From: VFKI01 sp033762075
GTDB lineage: Bacteria; Pseudomonadota; Gammaproteobacteria; DSM-16500
Assembly: GCA_033762075.1 (NCBI GenBank)
Contig: JANRLY010000051.1
Location: 20,252 to 84,251, forward strand
Length of the DNA stretch: 64,000 bases
Direction of reading: 5' to 3'
The position numbers and the translations under genes are program-made. Under the pieces are notes generated by a model. The model did no database searches. It had not been told where the DNA came from and was given only the letters and a program-made list of their open reading frames with translations. Positions 44,179-52,767 of the stretch are shown here, piece after piece; position 1 is the stretch's first letter; each line of letters opens with the position of its first letter.

Positions 44179-45666
44179 ATGCACGACCTCTTAGACTCAC
44201 TGAATCTCACCGATCAAGTCACGACATCAACTAGCAATGTGATTGTATCTCTCAACCCTGCTACAGGCGAACCCATTGCTTCCGTGCAATGTGCAACTAT
44301 CAAAGACTATGAAAAAACCATTGAAAAAGCGCATCAAGCTTTTTTATCGTGGCGCATGAAACCAGCCCCATTGCGTGGAGAAATTATTCGTCAAATGGGT
44401 GATGCATTACGTCAGCAAAAAAATGCATTGGGTCATCTCGTCACACTTGAATCAGGAAAATCTTTACAAGAAGGTTTAGGCGAAGTGCAAGAGATGATTG
44501 ATATGGCAGATTTTGCCGTCGGTCAATCGCGTATGTTGTATGGATTGAGCATGCACTCTGAGCGCTCTGAACATCGCATGCTCGAACAATGGCAACCACT
44601 CGGAGTGGTGGGTGTGATTTCTGCATTTAATTTTCCTGTGGCAGTATGGGCATGGAATGCCTTTCTTGCGGCAATTTGCGGCAACACGGTCGTGTGGAAG
44701 CCTTCACACAAAACACCTTTATGCGCGCTTGCTGTACAACATATTTGCAATGAAGTCATGGCACGCAATGATTTACCGCAGATTTTTAATTTACTCATCA
44801 CAGACAATCACGAAATTGCCGAAACTTTTGTGGATGATAAACGTGTTCCCTTAATTTCATTTACTGGTTCAACACAAGTTGGTCGGAGAGTCGGCGAAAA
44901 AGTCGCACGTCGTCTCGGAAAAAGTTTACTCGAGCTCGGCGGAAACAATGCGATCATTGTTGATGAAACTGCAGAACTTAAATTAGCCGTACCTGCAATT
45001 GTATTTGGCGCAACAGGAACGGCAGGTCAACGTTGCACTTCAACACGCCGTTTATTTATACACGAAAATATTTATGATTCTTTAGTTAAAACACTCACAA
45101 AAACTTACGCACAAATTCGCATCGGAGATCCACTTGATTCCAAAAATCTCATGGGCCCATTAATCGATGCCAGTGCTGTTGTCAATTATCAAAAAGCCAT
45201 TACCGATATTCGCAAAGCAGGCGGTAAAATTTTATTTGGCGGCGAAGTCATCGATCGTTCAGGATTTTTTGTGCAACCGACGCTAGTCGAAGCAAATAAT
45301 CATTGGGATATTGTGCAAACAGAAACATTTGCGCCCATCTTATATCTCATGAAATTTAAAAATCTTGATGATGCTATCGCTGAGCAAAATCATTCTCATC
45401 ATGGTTTATCTTCCGCATTATTCACGCTGAATTTAAAAAACGCAGAACGCTTTTTGTCTGCGCGCGGTAGTGATTGTGGTATTGCGAATATTAATATCGG
45501 CACATCGGGCGCTGAAATTGGCGGTGGATTTGGCGGCGAAAAAGATACCGGTGGCGGACGTGAAGCAGGCTCCGATTCATGGAAAGCTTATATGCGCCGA
45601 CAAACTGTTACTATCAACTGGTCAGATGCCTTGCCGCTAGCGCAAGGGATTCATTTTGAAATTTAG
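44179..45666 (+). CDS. Aldehyde dehydrogenase, ALDH7/antiquitin type (alpha-aminoadipic semialdehyde dehydrogenase)
   Basis: 495 aa; AAGGATT precedes the ATG. Catalytic Cys in GTAGQRCTSTRRLF, general base Glu in LLELGGNNAII, cofactor motif FTGSTQVGRRV. The C-terminal GAEIGGGFGGEKDTGGGRE, then GSDSWKAYMRRQTVTINW is diagnostic for ALDH7A1-like enzymes, which oxidise aminoadipate semialdehyde/P6C in lysine breakdown. It pairs with the upstream saccharopine dehydrogenase-like gene; gcdH at 821 would act later in the route. Confidence 0.94.
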   Translation: MHDLLDSLNLTDQVTTSTSNVIVSLNPATGEPIASVQCATIKDYEKTIEKAHQAFLSWRMKPAPLRGEIIRQMGDALRQQKNALGHLVTLESGKSLQEGLGEVQEMIDMADFAVGQSRMLYGLSMHSERSEHRMLEQWQPLGVVGVISAFNFPVAVWAWNAFLAAICGNTVVWKPSHKTPLCALAVQHICNEVMARNDLPQIFNLLITDNHEIAETFVDDKRVPLISFTGSTQVGRRVGEKVARRLGKSLLELGGNNAIIVDETAELKLAVPAIVFGATGTAGQRCTSTRRLFIHENIYDSLVKTLTKTYAQIRIGDPLDSKNLMGPLIDASAVVNYQKAITDIRKAGGKILFGGEVIDRSGFFVQPTLVEANNHWDIVQTETFAPILYLMKFKNLDDAIAEQNHSHHGLSSALFTLNLKNAERFLSARGSDCGIANINIGTSGAEIGGGFGGEKDTGGGREAGSDSWKAYMRRQTVTINWSDALPLAQGIHFEI

Positions 45667-45706
45667 CATACATTTGCTCCGTACAAGAGAAAACTCTACC
45701 CTTATC

Positions 45707-45729
45707 ATCCCGCGCTTTATGCGCGGGAT
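45707..45729. terminator. Hairpin at convergent gene ends
   Basis: ATCCCGCGC-TTTAT-GCGCGGGAT, a perfect 9-bp stem with a five-base loop, lies between the ALDH7 gene and the convergent PAS gene and overlaps the stop of the latter. It may terminate both directions. Confidence 0.7.
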
Positions 45730-46163
45730 ATATCGAGAAGCGTAATGAATAATTCTTCTTGCCCATTATGAGGGTTTGTTACTATGTTACTATTACATCG
45801 TGCAAAAAATATTAATTGATTGTGGTTTACAAATTTTAGTACATACGAATCAGATGATTTTATTTGGAATATCATTTGGCGATAGCGTGAAAAAAGTAAC
45901 TGATAATCTTCTGTAAGATAGAATGAAAAGCATCGATTCACTAGTTTATTTTTGGACTTTTCTAATAATTTTTCTCCAGTTTTATTAACGTCAACGATCA
46001 AACCTTTTTTATTTAGAATAAAATAAGCGGCGGGTAGAGTAGGATATAAATATAAATATTTATTAAAGCTTGCTTCCCGCTCTAACCGTGGTTGCAATGA
46101 AGATACTCTTTCTATTTGAGGGACATTTAATTCATCTGTTAAGTGAAAAAATGACGCGTTCAT
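45717..46163 (-). CDS. PAS-domain protein, 148 aa
   Basis: The start at 46163 (MNASFFHLTDEL) has GAGG six bases upstream; an ATG four codons earlier (46175) is also possible. The protein is a single PAS-like sensor: LYPTLPAAYFILNKKGLIVDVN, GEKLLEKSKNKLVNRCFSFYL, LFITLLDISRA, with no output domain. Such stand-alone PAS proteins often deliver signals to a kinase. It is divergent from the FixJ-like regulator, whose cognate kinase also has a PAS domain. Confidence 0.75.
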   Translation of the reverse strand: MNASFFHLTDELNVPQIERVSSLQPRLEREASFNKYLYLYPTLPAAYFILNKKGLIVDVNKTGEKLLEKSKNKLVNRCFSFYLTEDYQLLFSRYRQMIFQIKSSDSYVLKFVNHNQLIFFARCNSNIVTNPHNGQEELFITLLDISRA

Positions 46164-46364
46164 CTCCCGCCTCATAATATTTAATTAATACCAGCGCCAT
46201 TGTGATTTGGTTGATTTTTTTTTGAAATAGGGGTTTACCGCAACTTTCAGACCAACAGAGTAATATATAAACAAAACATTTGAATATTATAAGATGTTGT
46301 TGACTGGTTTTAATGCTTTTACTATGCTCGTAAATAGATAATATAAAATGTAGCTGCAATAGCC

Positions 46365-46976
46365 ATGACAGAAAAAAACCCATCCTCAGCCGATCAGACC
46401 ATATTTATTATTGATGATAATTTCGAAGTACGTCATGCCTTGCAATGGCTGCTAAAATCAACCCCTTTTCAAGTTAAAACATTTGATCAGGGGCAGCATT
46501 TTTTTGATTATTATCAGGATGCATCACCTGAATCAGGGTGTGTCATAGTAGATATTCAAATGCCAGAAATGAATGGAATACAATTTCTTGAGCATCTTAA
46601 ATCTCTTCATATTTCCTTGCCTGCGATAGTGTTAACAGCATATGGAGATATTCCCATCACAGTGGCTGCCATGAAGGCCGGTGCTGTCGACTTTATGTGT
46701 AAACCCATTAACCCACAGATGTTTTTAGAAAAAATTCAGCAGGTTATGGAACAAAATTTGGCACATACGCAACGCATTAAAAGTCTGAGTGCTCGTCAGC
46801 TTCAAATAATGTCACTTATCTTACAGGGAAAATTGAACAAACAAATTGCAGCGGAACTTTGTATTTCTATTTCTACTGTAGAGCAACATAGAGCACTCGT
46901 CATGAAAAAAATGGAGGCGAAAACACTAGCTGATCTTGTTAAAAATGCTTTGGTTATGGGATTTCCAGTCAACTAA
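46365..46976 (+). CDS. FixJ/NarL-type response regulator
   Basis: 203 aa. The receiver domain (residues 10-125) has IFIIDDNFEVRHAL (acidic pair), the phospho-acceptor Asp in CVIVDIQMPEMNG, the switch residue in IVLTAYGDIPITVAAMKAG and the conserved Lys in DFMCKPINP. The LuxR-type HTH follows (LSARQLQIMSLILQGKLNKQIAAELCISISTVEQHRALVMKKMEA). FixJ-like regulators turn on target promoters when phosphorylated. Its stop is five bases from the stop of the convergent histidine kinase, a likely partner. Confidence 0.95.
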   Translation: MTEKNPSSADQTIFIIDDNFEVRHALQWLLKSTPFQVKTFDQGQHFFDYYQDASPESGCVIVDIQMPEMNGIQFLEHLKSLHISLPAIVLTAYGDIPITVAAMKAGAVDFMCKPINPQMFLEKIQQVMEQNLAHTQRIKSLSARQLQIMSLILQGKLNKQIAAELCISISTVEQHRALVMKKMEAKTLADLVKNALVMGFPVN

Positions 46977-46980
46977 TGTA

Positions 46981-48123
46981 TTAACAATGGTTAGGCAATG
47001 TCACAGTAAACGTTGCGCCTTCGCCAATATCACTTTCCACAGTTATTGTTCCTTTATGTAACAAAACATTTTCTTTAGCGATATAGAGGCCTAATCCCAA
47101 ACCGCCATAGTGCTTGCCTGACACAGCTCTTTCGAACCGATTAAAAATGGATGTTTGTGCATTTCTCGGAATGCCAATGCCTTGATCGCGGATAATGAGC
47201 GCTGTCTGTGAAGAGCTTTGTGACAGACAAATCTCAATGGGCTTATTTTGGCCGTATTTTATTGCGTTATTAACAAGATTATCGATAATCTGGTCGATAC
47301 GTAAACGATCCCATTGACCAAAAATGTCGTTACTAGAATAAGTCAACTTGTAGAGTGAATCGTCCTTTTTGAATTTGTATCGCTCCAATACACAATGTAC
47401 AACTTCAACAAGATTAACTTTTTCCACATGCAGTATTAATTTCTCAAACGTTCCGCAGGCTGCATCTAACATCGTATTGATGAGTTTAAGAATATGATCG
47501 ACCTGACGATCCATATTTTCAACTGCCTCTGAGAAAGAAAGAGACTCTTCGGAGAGCGCGTCACACACCTTGGGTATATGCATTTTTATTGTTTGAAGAT
47601 AAATCTTCAGCGGCGTGAGAGGAGTTTTTAATTCGTGTGAAAGAATAGAGAGCAAATCATCTCGCATCTGTAATGCTTGATCGCGTTGCTTAAGAGTATC
47701 ACTCAGTTCTATCATCTTATTTTTTTGATCTGTCACATCCGTACAAGAACCAATATAGCCAACAAATGTTCCATCGGGCAGATAACGTGGGACTCCATTA
47801 TCTAGCATCCAGCGAAACTCTCCATCGAATCGTCTCAAACGATAATACATTGAAAAGTTTACTCGCTTATTAAAAGCGTTGAGATACGTATCTATTGTAT
47901 GTTGAAAATCTTCTGGATGAACTCCATCCGCCCATCCGAGGCCCAGCTCTTGCTCCATTGTACGTCCAGTAAATTGCAACCAGCCAAGATTAAAAAAATC
48001 ACAAAGTGAATTCGTACCCGACATCCAGATAGCCACGGGCGCATAGTCAGACATCACACGAAATCTTTCTTCACTTTCCTGAATTTTTTGCTTAGCTTCA
48101 GCAAGAATTGCATTTATTTCCAT
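46981..48123 (-). CDS. PAS-domain sensor histidine kinase
   Basis: 380 aa, cytoplasmic with no membrane span. A PAS domain with PAC motif (residues 15-130: RFRVMSDYAPVAIWMSGTNS, PDGTFVGYIGSCTDVTDQ) is followed by a HisKA domain with the phospho-acceptor His in LLSILSHELKTPLTPLKIYL, and a HATPase domain with N box (DNLVNNAIKYGQ), G1 (IRDQGIGIP) and G2 (YGGLGLGLYIAKE). It is convergent with the FixJ-like regulator with four bases between stops, an unusual layout but consistent with a FixL/FixJ-like pair. Confidence 0.94.
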   Translation of the reverse strand: MEINAILAEAKQKIQESEERFRVMSDYAPVAIWMSGTNSLCDFFNLGWLQFTGRTMEQELGLGWADGVHPEDFQHTIDTYLNAFNKRVNFSMYYRLRRFDGEFRWMLDNGVPRYLPDGTFVGYIGSCTDVTDQKNKMIELSDTLKQRDQALQMRDDLLSILSHELKTPLTPLKIYLQTIKMHIPKVCDALSEESLSFSEAVENMDRQVDHILKLINTMLDAACGTFEKLILHVEKVNLVEVVHCVLERYKFKKDDSLYKLTYSSNDIFGQWDRLRIDQIIDNLVNNAIKYGQNKPIEICLSQSSSQTALIIRDQGIGIPRNAQTSIFNRFERAVSGKHYGGLGLGLYIAKENVLLHKGTITVESDIGEGATFTVTLPNHC

Positions 48124-48257
48124 GTGGATACTTCAGCCTCTAACTTTAAAGATCACAAAAATCATGAGCCAATTTGGACATTGGTTAAGCATGTTGATTG
48201 CTACGTTTTTAATCTTCGCAATAATACGCTTTTCCTTATTTTTAGCAATAAAAATTA

Positions 48258-49088
48258 TCACATGTAATTAAATTTTCCCTGCGCTTGATATGCGATTGGA
48301 ATTTGACGAGAGGACTGGGTTGAAGGTGGATTAAAAAATGCATTTGTATTTCGTGTTTTATAAATCGGAAATGAAATCATATTATCATTTTCAACGACAG
48401 GGGGTTCGCTCGCAAAATCAAAAAGGGTCTCAATTGAATAAGGTGCTAGATCAGCTGATTTTTCTGTGTATGTATGATGAATCATTGCTAAAATTTGCGC
48501 GACATTTCCACCTAATTGTTGAATCAAATCACAACATGCAACAGCTGTGCCGCCACTCGCAAGACCATCATCCATCAAAATGACATTTTTACCTTTCACA
48601 TCAGAACTATCAGAGATTTCAATCATTTCTTTTGCATATGCATTTGCGTATTCTGCATGAATTACTCTGCCAGGAATTTTTCCTGGTTTTCGAATAATCA
48701 CGAGTGGTACTTGTAATGCTTCAGCCACTGCTGCAGCAATAGGTACACCTCGCATTTCTGGTGTAGCAATGCATATTGTCGTAGGATCAAGTTGTAAATT
48801 TTTTATCGTTTCAATAAAGTTATTTGTGATGTAGTGAAATAGAAAAGGTTTTTCATATATTTTTAAAATATCATAAAATGCATCAACACCTTTGAACGCA
48901 TAATGCGGCAAAATTTTTTGTAAAAAATCTCTCGAATAATGCCAACGAACTTGATATCTTTCTGGGGAAATCGGCACATCACGACTATGCGAAAGATTTT
49001 CACGTGATTCAGGATATGAAATGTCAAGCAATTCAAATTCAATGTCTTTTAATTGTTCCCATATTGCTTCTTTAATCCACTGCGTCAC
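48258..49088 (-). CDS. Phosphoribosyltransferase-family protein (APRT/OPRT-like)
   Basis: 276 aa starting at GTG 49088. A type I PRT fold is seen in the second half: CIATPEMRGVPIAAAVAEAL (hood/flexible loop region), VPLVIIRKPGKIPG, and the PRPP loop NVILMDDGLASGGTAVACC (about residues 170-188) with the paired Asp. The N-terminal 100 residues are not a standard APRT part. It may be a purine/pyrimidine salvage enzyme or a specialised PRT. It lies 18 bp downstream of a P450-like gene on the same strand and may be co-transcribed; a second PRT gene is beyond it at 50243. Confidence 0.85.
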   Translation of the reverse strand: MTQWIKEAIWEQLKDIEFELLDISYPESRENLSHSRDVPISPERYQVRWHYSRDFLQKILPHYAFKGVDAFYDILKIYEKPFLFHYITNNFIETIKNLQLDPTTICIATPEMRGVPIAAAVAEALQVPLVIIRKPGKIPGRVIHAEYANAYAKEMIEISDSSDVKGKNVILMDDGLASGGTAVACCDLIQQLGGNVAQILAMIHHTYTEKSADLAPYSIETLFDFASEPPVVENDNMISFPIYKTRNTNAFFNPPSTQSSRQIPIAYQAQGKFNYM

Positions 49089-49106
49089 CCCAATCCCAGC
49101 GCATGT

Positions 49107-50099
49107 TCATGGACCGGAGGAGTGATACAATCCTGATTTTAATAAATTGATATAAATGGGTGTACCACTTGAAACCGTTGTCTCATGCAATTCTAAATTT
49201 TCTTGCGGCACGCGCACACGAAACGGAAATAAATAACCTTCGTGTAATCCTTCTGTATAAACTTGCTTGCGTGCTTCAGTTGTTTTGAGCCCAGACTCTA
49301 CAACAATCTTCAGTGTTTCATACATTGCATTTTGAATAAAATCCAGCGCGAGAATCAACACAAAAGCATTATCTAACAACGCCGCATCCACTTTCTCTTG
49401 AGGAAAATCAGGATTGTCCAATAAATTTTGTTTGAAACGAGAAAAAAGGCAGTCGTCGTTATGATTCAAAAAATCACGTAATACATCATCAATTTCTTCA
49501 TATTCATTTTTTTTCATGTACCCATACAAGCTACAGGCCATAGCACCAATGTATGGAATATTTTTTAAAGCACTGTCATAGTAGCTGTCATGCAGTGCAG
49601 ATAATAATTTCGCGCGTAATTGACTAAATTTTTCAGGGTCTGCATTTTCACCAAACATGAACTCACACCAAAACCCCTCCATCATTTTTTCAAATGCAAC
49701 GTCAAGATAAAATGTGGGTTGATTTAAAAATTCGTGCATGTGTTTAGCAATGAGTCGCTTGATGGAGTCAGCATGACCAGTACTTTGCACAATCCCTGTG
49801 TGTACGGCTTGCCAAAGTGGATTAATTTTTCCATTAAGAAAAGCAGGTAATGCATTAATATTGAAATCATGTCCGTGTGACAAATCAAAATTGCTATTTT
49901 GAAATCCAGCTATCGCATTCGATTTCAATATTTTTTTGATATCGCTTTTATTTTGTATCACATAAAAAAATGTGATAAATGAGAACGCCACTTTAAAATC
50001 AATCGATTGGTAACGATCTTCTAGCGTTTCTATAGCGTTATAGAAGTTACCCTGTTTTAAATACAAGGATAAAAACTCAAATAAACTCACAGTAATCAT
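49107..50099 (-). CDS. Degenerate cytochrome P450-like protein lacking the heme loop
   Basis: 330 aa; AAGGGAG lies five bases before the ATG. The pattern resembles a P450 backbone: WQAVHTGIVQ early, LDVAFEKMMEGFWCEFMFG, an I-helix-like stretch LLDNAFVLILALDFIQNAM, and a K-helix region EGLHEGYLFPFRVRVPQE, then ELHETTVSSGTPIYINL. The K-helix ExxR reads ExxH, and the protein ends about where the Cys heme-binding loop should begin, so a heme-thiolate site is absent. Just after the stop another frame reads HEHALGLG, faintly like the start of a heme loop, suggesting decay. It could instead be a neofunctionalised P450-like fold. The family call is tentative. Confidence 0.45.
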   Translation of the reverse strand: MITVSLFEFLSLYLKQGNFYNAIETLEDRYQSIDFKVAFSFITFFYVIQNKSDIKKILKSNAIAGFQNSNFDLSHGHDFNINALPAFLNGKINPLWQAVHTGIVQSTGHADSIKRLIAKHMHEFLNQPTFYLDVAFEKMMEGFWCEFMFGENADPEKFSQLRAKLLSALHDSYYDSALKNIPYIGAMACSLYGYMKKNEYEEIDDVLRDFLNHNDDCLFSRFKQNLLDNPDFPQEKVDAALLDNAFVLILALDFIQNAMYETLKIVVESGLKTTEARKQVYTEGLHEGYLFPFRVRVPQENLELHETTVSSGTPIYINLLKSGLYHSSGP

Positions 50100-50164
50100 G
50101 GGAACTCCCTTTTCAGTCTATTTTCCAAACTTAAAGTTTAGCGTATGTTGAATGGAGTGAAATT

Positions 50165-50185
50165 CCGTATAAAATACGGGGTTTT
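50165..50185 (+). terminator. Hairpin upstream of the second PRT gene
   Basis: CCGTAT-AAA-ATACGG followed by GGTTTTT. The same palindrome occurs at 52726-52750. It lies between two divergent genes, in the leader region of the 50243 gene, so it may be an attenuator or a relic. Confidence 0.5.
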
Positions 50186-50242
50186 TGAGGAAGGCGAGGA
50201 TGCTATAGTGCATGTATATCTCAACCACAAGGAGCGTAGTAC

Positions 50243-50917
50243 ATGTTGCCTAGATTCGGATTACCATTTTTTAAAATGAATAAACAGCCCACATTAAAGA
50301 CCGGGGAGCTAAAATTAGGAGAAGTCTCCAAGCAAATTCCATGGACAAGAATGCCTGATGATTCCGGTGACTTCTTGTTTTGTAAGCTCAATGATCATCC
50401 TGATCTTGTCGAAGAAGGCGCTTTTCTAATTGCTCAACGCATACATTCCATGAGGCTTGATAATCCCTGTTTTGTGACGCCGGAGGCAAGTACCATTGCC
50501 ATCGCGCATGTCTTACGTCAGCAATATGATCTTGAAGGCCTTGTACTTTATAAAAACAAATTATTAAATGACATTGATCCCGTTTCCGTCACTTATGACT
50601 CTGTCACTGCGACGGATAAAAAACAATTATTTTTAGGATTGAATAGATTATCTGAAATTGAAAACAGAGATATCATCATAATCGATAGCATTTGCACAAC
50701 TGGCGGCACAATTCGTGGTGCTTGTGAGCTTTTATTGAAAGCAGGCATTCCAGCGGATCGAATCAAAGAAGCCATGGTTTTGTTTGTTGAAGGTGCGCCG
50801 CGTGATTATATTACGATGAATTCAGGTGAAACACTGAAGCTACATAGCTTTAGTACGCTGCCTGTGATTCAAGAGGTGAGCCCGGTGAAAAGCATTAAAT
50901 TTGATAATATTTATTAA
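50243..50917 (+). CDS. Phosphoribosyltransferase-like protein, 224 aa
   Basis: AAGGAG is nine bases before the ATG. The PRPP-binding loop is DIIIIDSICTTGGTIRGACELLL (about residues 144-166); the usual second Asp of the DD pair is replaced (DS), as in some PRTs of the xanthine/adenine type. ITPEASTIAIAHVLRQQYDLEGLVLYKNKL-like hood region precedes it (PEASTIAIAHVL, about residue 73). The substrate cannot be told. It is divergent from the P450-like gene, so two PRT genes bracket that gene. Confidence 0.8.
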   Translation: MLPRFGLPFFKMNKQPTLKTGELKLGEVSKQIPWTRMPDDSGDFLFCKLNDHPDLVEEGAFLIAQRIHSMRLDNPCFVTPEASTIAIAHVLRQQYDLEGLVLYKNKLLNDIDPVSVTYDSVTATDKKQLFLGLNRLSEIENRDIIIIDSICTTGGTIRGACELLLKAGIPADRIKEAMVLFVEGAPRDYITMNSGETLKLHSFSTLPVIQEVSPVKSIKFDNIY

Positions 50918-50922
50918 ACTAT

Positions 50923-51008
50923 GTCTTTCCCGCGAAAGTGGGAATCTATTTATCCTTAGCTCTTAAATTATCATCAGCAGAATAGGTTCCCGCCTGCGCA
51001 GGAATGAC
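50923..51008. repeat. Diverged family B inverted repeat
   Basis: Arms 50923-50948 (CTTTCCCGCGAAAGTGGGAA core) and 50983-51008 (GGTTCCCGCCTGCGCAGGAA core) match the element at 41657-41736 with several changes. It fills the gap between the PRT gene and the convergent LuxR gene. Confidence 0.7.
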
Positions 51009-51049
51009 AAGAAAATGCAGGACCGGGGATGACACAGTTCTTGTATAAA

Positions 51050-51748
51050 TTATTTCGTTCGCAGCATCTCAATTAACTGAGATTTTGTATGCGCGCCAAA
51101 TTTTGATTTAATGTTAGCGATATATTCTTCAACTGTGCGATGAGAAATATCCAGTTCTTTTGCAATCATTTTTGCGGTAAAGCCCTTTGTGAGCCAGTGC
51201 AAACAAGCTTGTTCACGCGGTGTTAATACGATAGAGAAAGATACTGTTGACTCTGGAGGAGAGGATAAAAGTCCCATGCGTTGAACAAGCGCCATAGATT
51301 CTGCTAACGAATGTTTACCTAACACAATTGAAATACCAAAAACACCCAGTACTTGCATTGTTTGATCATAACAAGGAAATTTAATGGATAAATATTGTTG
51401 ATGGATGCCGTCTTTTCGCAAATTCATCTCATCAAAAAATTTGACGGATTGATACTGTATGACTTCATGACAATTGCTGATAAGCTGTTGGGCGCTTTCT
51501 CTTTTTGAAACCGCCATGATGGATTTACCCATGGCTTGCTTTTCTGAGTCAAATCCACACGTCATCAACCCTTCTTCATTGATCGTCTGCGTCAAACCCT
51601 CTCTGTCGAGAAAATAGGTGCTCAAGGGGAGTTCTAGTAATTGTTGAATATTCAAGAGAAAGGGATCTTGCGTCTCAGCTGGAATAAGCTGAAGGCCGCT
51701 CTGGACGCGGCGAATCGCGGTATTTTTTGAAAGAATCATCTGAGTCAT
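51050..51748 (-). CDS. LuxR-type regulator with PAS-like sensor domain
   Basis: 232 aa. The N-terminal half (about residues 30-150) is PAS-like (STYFLDREGLTQTINEEGL, FDSEKQAMGKSIMAVSKRES) and would sense a small ligand or redox state. The C-terminal domain is a LuxR HTH: LTPREQACLHWLTKGFTAKM, then KELDISHRTVEEYIANIKSKFGA. Related regulators with this layout are multiplied in Legionellales. The target is unknown; no strong ribosome site is seen. Confidence 0.9.
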   Translation of the reverse strand: MTQMILSKNTAIRRVQSGLQLIPAETQDPFLLNIQQLLELPLSTYFLDREGLTQTINEEGLMTCGFDSEKQAMGKSIMAVSKRESAQQLISNCHEVIQYQSVKFFDEMNLRKDGIHQQYLSIKFPCYDQTMQVLGVFGISIVLGKHSLAESMALVQRMGLLSSPPESTVSFSIVLTPREQACLHWLTKGFTAKMIAKELDISHRTVEEYIANIKSKFGAHTKSQLIEMLRTK

Positions 51749-51832
51749 ACGTCATATTTGGCATATATTTATCAAGATTTGTGATTATCCAGGATAAAAG
51801 GCGTGTGTCAATACGATCAAAATCCCCCTCAA

Positions 51833-51853
51833 TCCCCCTTTTTCAAAGGGGGA
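51833..51853. repeat. Hairpin of the CCCCC/GGGGG type
   Basis: TCCCCCTTTTTCAAAGGGGGA folds on itself, preceded by a partial repeat (AATCCCCCTCAATCCCCC). Intergenic palindromes of this type are widespread in bacterial genomes. It lies just downstream of the ankyrin gene and may end its transcript. Confidence 0.65.
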
Positions 51854-51879
51854 GGAACGAGATAAGACAGCCCAATGAA

Positions 51880-52662
51880 TCAGCGATGTCTCAAAGTAGA
51901 CTTCGCCTCTGGCTCAGCTAACCGCGCATTCATTAAGAAATCAACGACATCTTTACGCTTCTGTTTTGCAAAGTAAGATAAATAATCAACATGATAATCA
52001 TTACGACCCTCTCCACCAGAATAATCTGTTGGATAATACTCGCAATAATCATACCCTTCGAGATCGGCACCGGCATCCACTAGTTTTTGAGCAGTTTTAA
52101 AATCACGGTTTTTTAAACTAAGAAAAAGTGGCGCTTCACCATCATATGGGTAAGGGTCATTAATATTTAAAGGTTTACCCACCTTGCGCGTTTCAATGAA
52201 AAAATCAATCGCTTCAGTATTTTTGCTTTTGACAGCTTCAATAAATGAAGGACCTTTTTCAGCGCCTAGCTCAATTAATTTACGCGCATTGATAAAATCT
52301 TTTCTTTCAACACAAGTTGTCAAAAATCTTTTATAACTATCCATATCATTTGCGTTTTCTCTGCATCCATTCAACCATACATCATATCCTTTTTTTCGCG
52401 CCTCAAGAAACAAATCTATTTTCTTTGAATCTCCAGCACGAAAAGCATCGCGGATTTTATATACATTAATAACACCTTTTAGACCATCTCTTTGATAATC
52501 CCAGAGTCCTTCTTCACGATTTTTTGCAAGATATCTTTGTATCTTTTGGTCGAGATTTTTTACACCTCTTGCCGTTTGTGAAAAAAATCGTTGAGTATTG
52601 CTCACAGACAATTGATTTATTAAACGCGCGGCTTGCGCAGGTTGAATCAATCTTTTTAACAT
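51880..52662 (-). CDS. Ankyrin-repeat protein with mitochondrial-presequence-like N-terminus
   Basis: 260 aa; GAGGAG before the ATG supports the start. Residues 1-37 carry six basic and no acidic residues in an amphipathic pattern (MLKRLIQPAQAARLINQL, then SVSNTQRFFSQTARGVKNL) with RFF-S at 25-28, matching the R-x-F/Y-(S) presequence cleavage rule of eukaryotes. The rest has ankyrin-like units (DSYKRFLTTCVERKDFINAR; EAPLFLSLKNRDFKTAQKLVDAGAD; YLSYFAKQKRKDVVDFLMNA). Ankyrin proteins of Legionella and Coxiella are often Dot/Icm substrates. Delivery to mitochondria is inference. Confidence 0.8.
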   Translation of the reverse strand: MLKRLIQPAQAARLINQLSVSNTQRFFSQTARGVKNLDQKIQRYLAKNREEGLWDYQRDGLKGVINVYKIRDAFRAGDSKKIDLFLEARKKGYDVWLNGCRENANDMDSYKRFLTTCVERKDFINARKLIELGAEKGPSFIEAVKSKNTEAIDFFIETRKVGKPLNINDPYPYDGEAPLFLSLKNRDFKTAQKLVDAGADLEGYDYCEYYPTDYSGGEGRNDYHVDYLSYFAKQKRKDVVDFLMNARLAEPEAKSTLRHR

Positions 52663-52721
52663 AAAATGCTCCTCTGAAATGTGTTATTAATTTCAGGACG
52701 AACTATACGGATTATTGAAAT

Positions 52722-52752
52722 AAAAAAATCCCGTATAAAATACGGGATTTTT
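52722..52752. terminator. Bidirectional Rho-independent terminator
   Basis: AAAAAAATCCCGTAT-AAA-ATACGGGATTTTT: an 11-bp stem with poly-A before and poly-T after. It sits downstream of the LPMO gene (minus strand) and upstream of the ankyrin gene. Confidence 0.85.
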
Positions 52753-52767
52753 AAAAACATTACTTTA

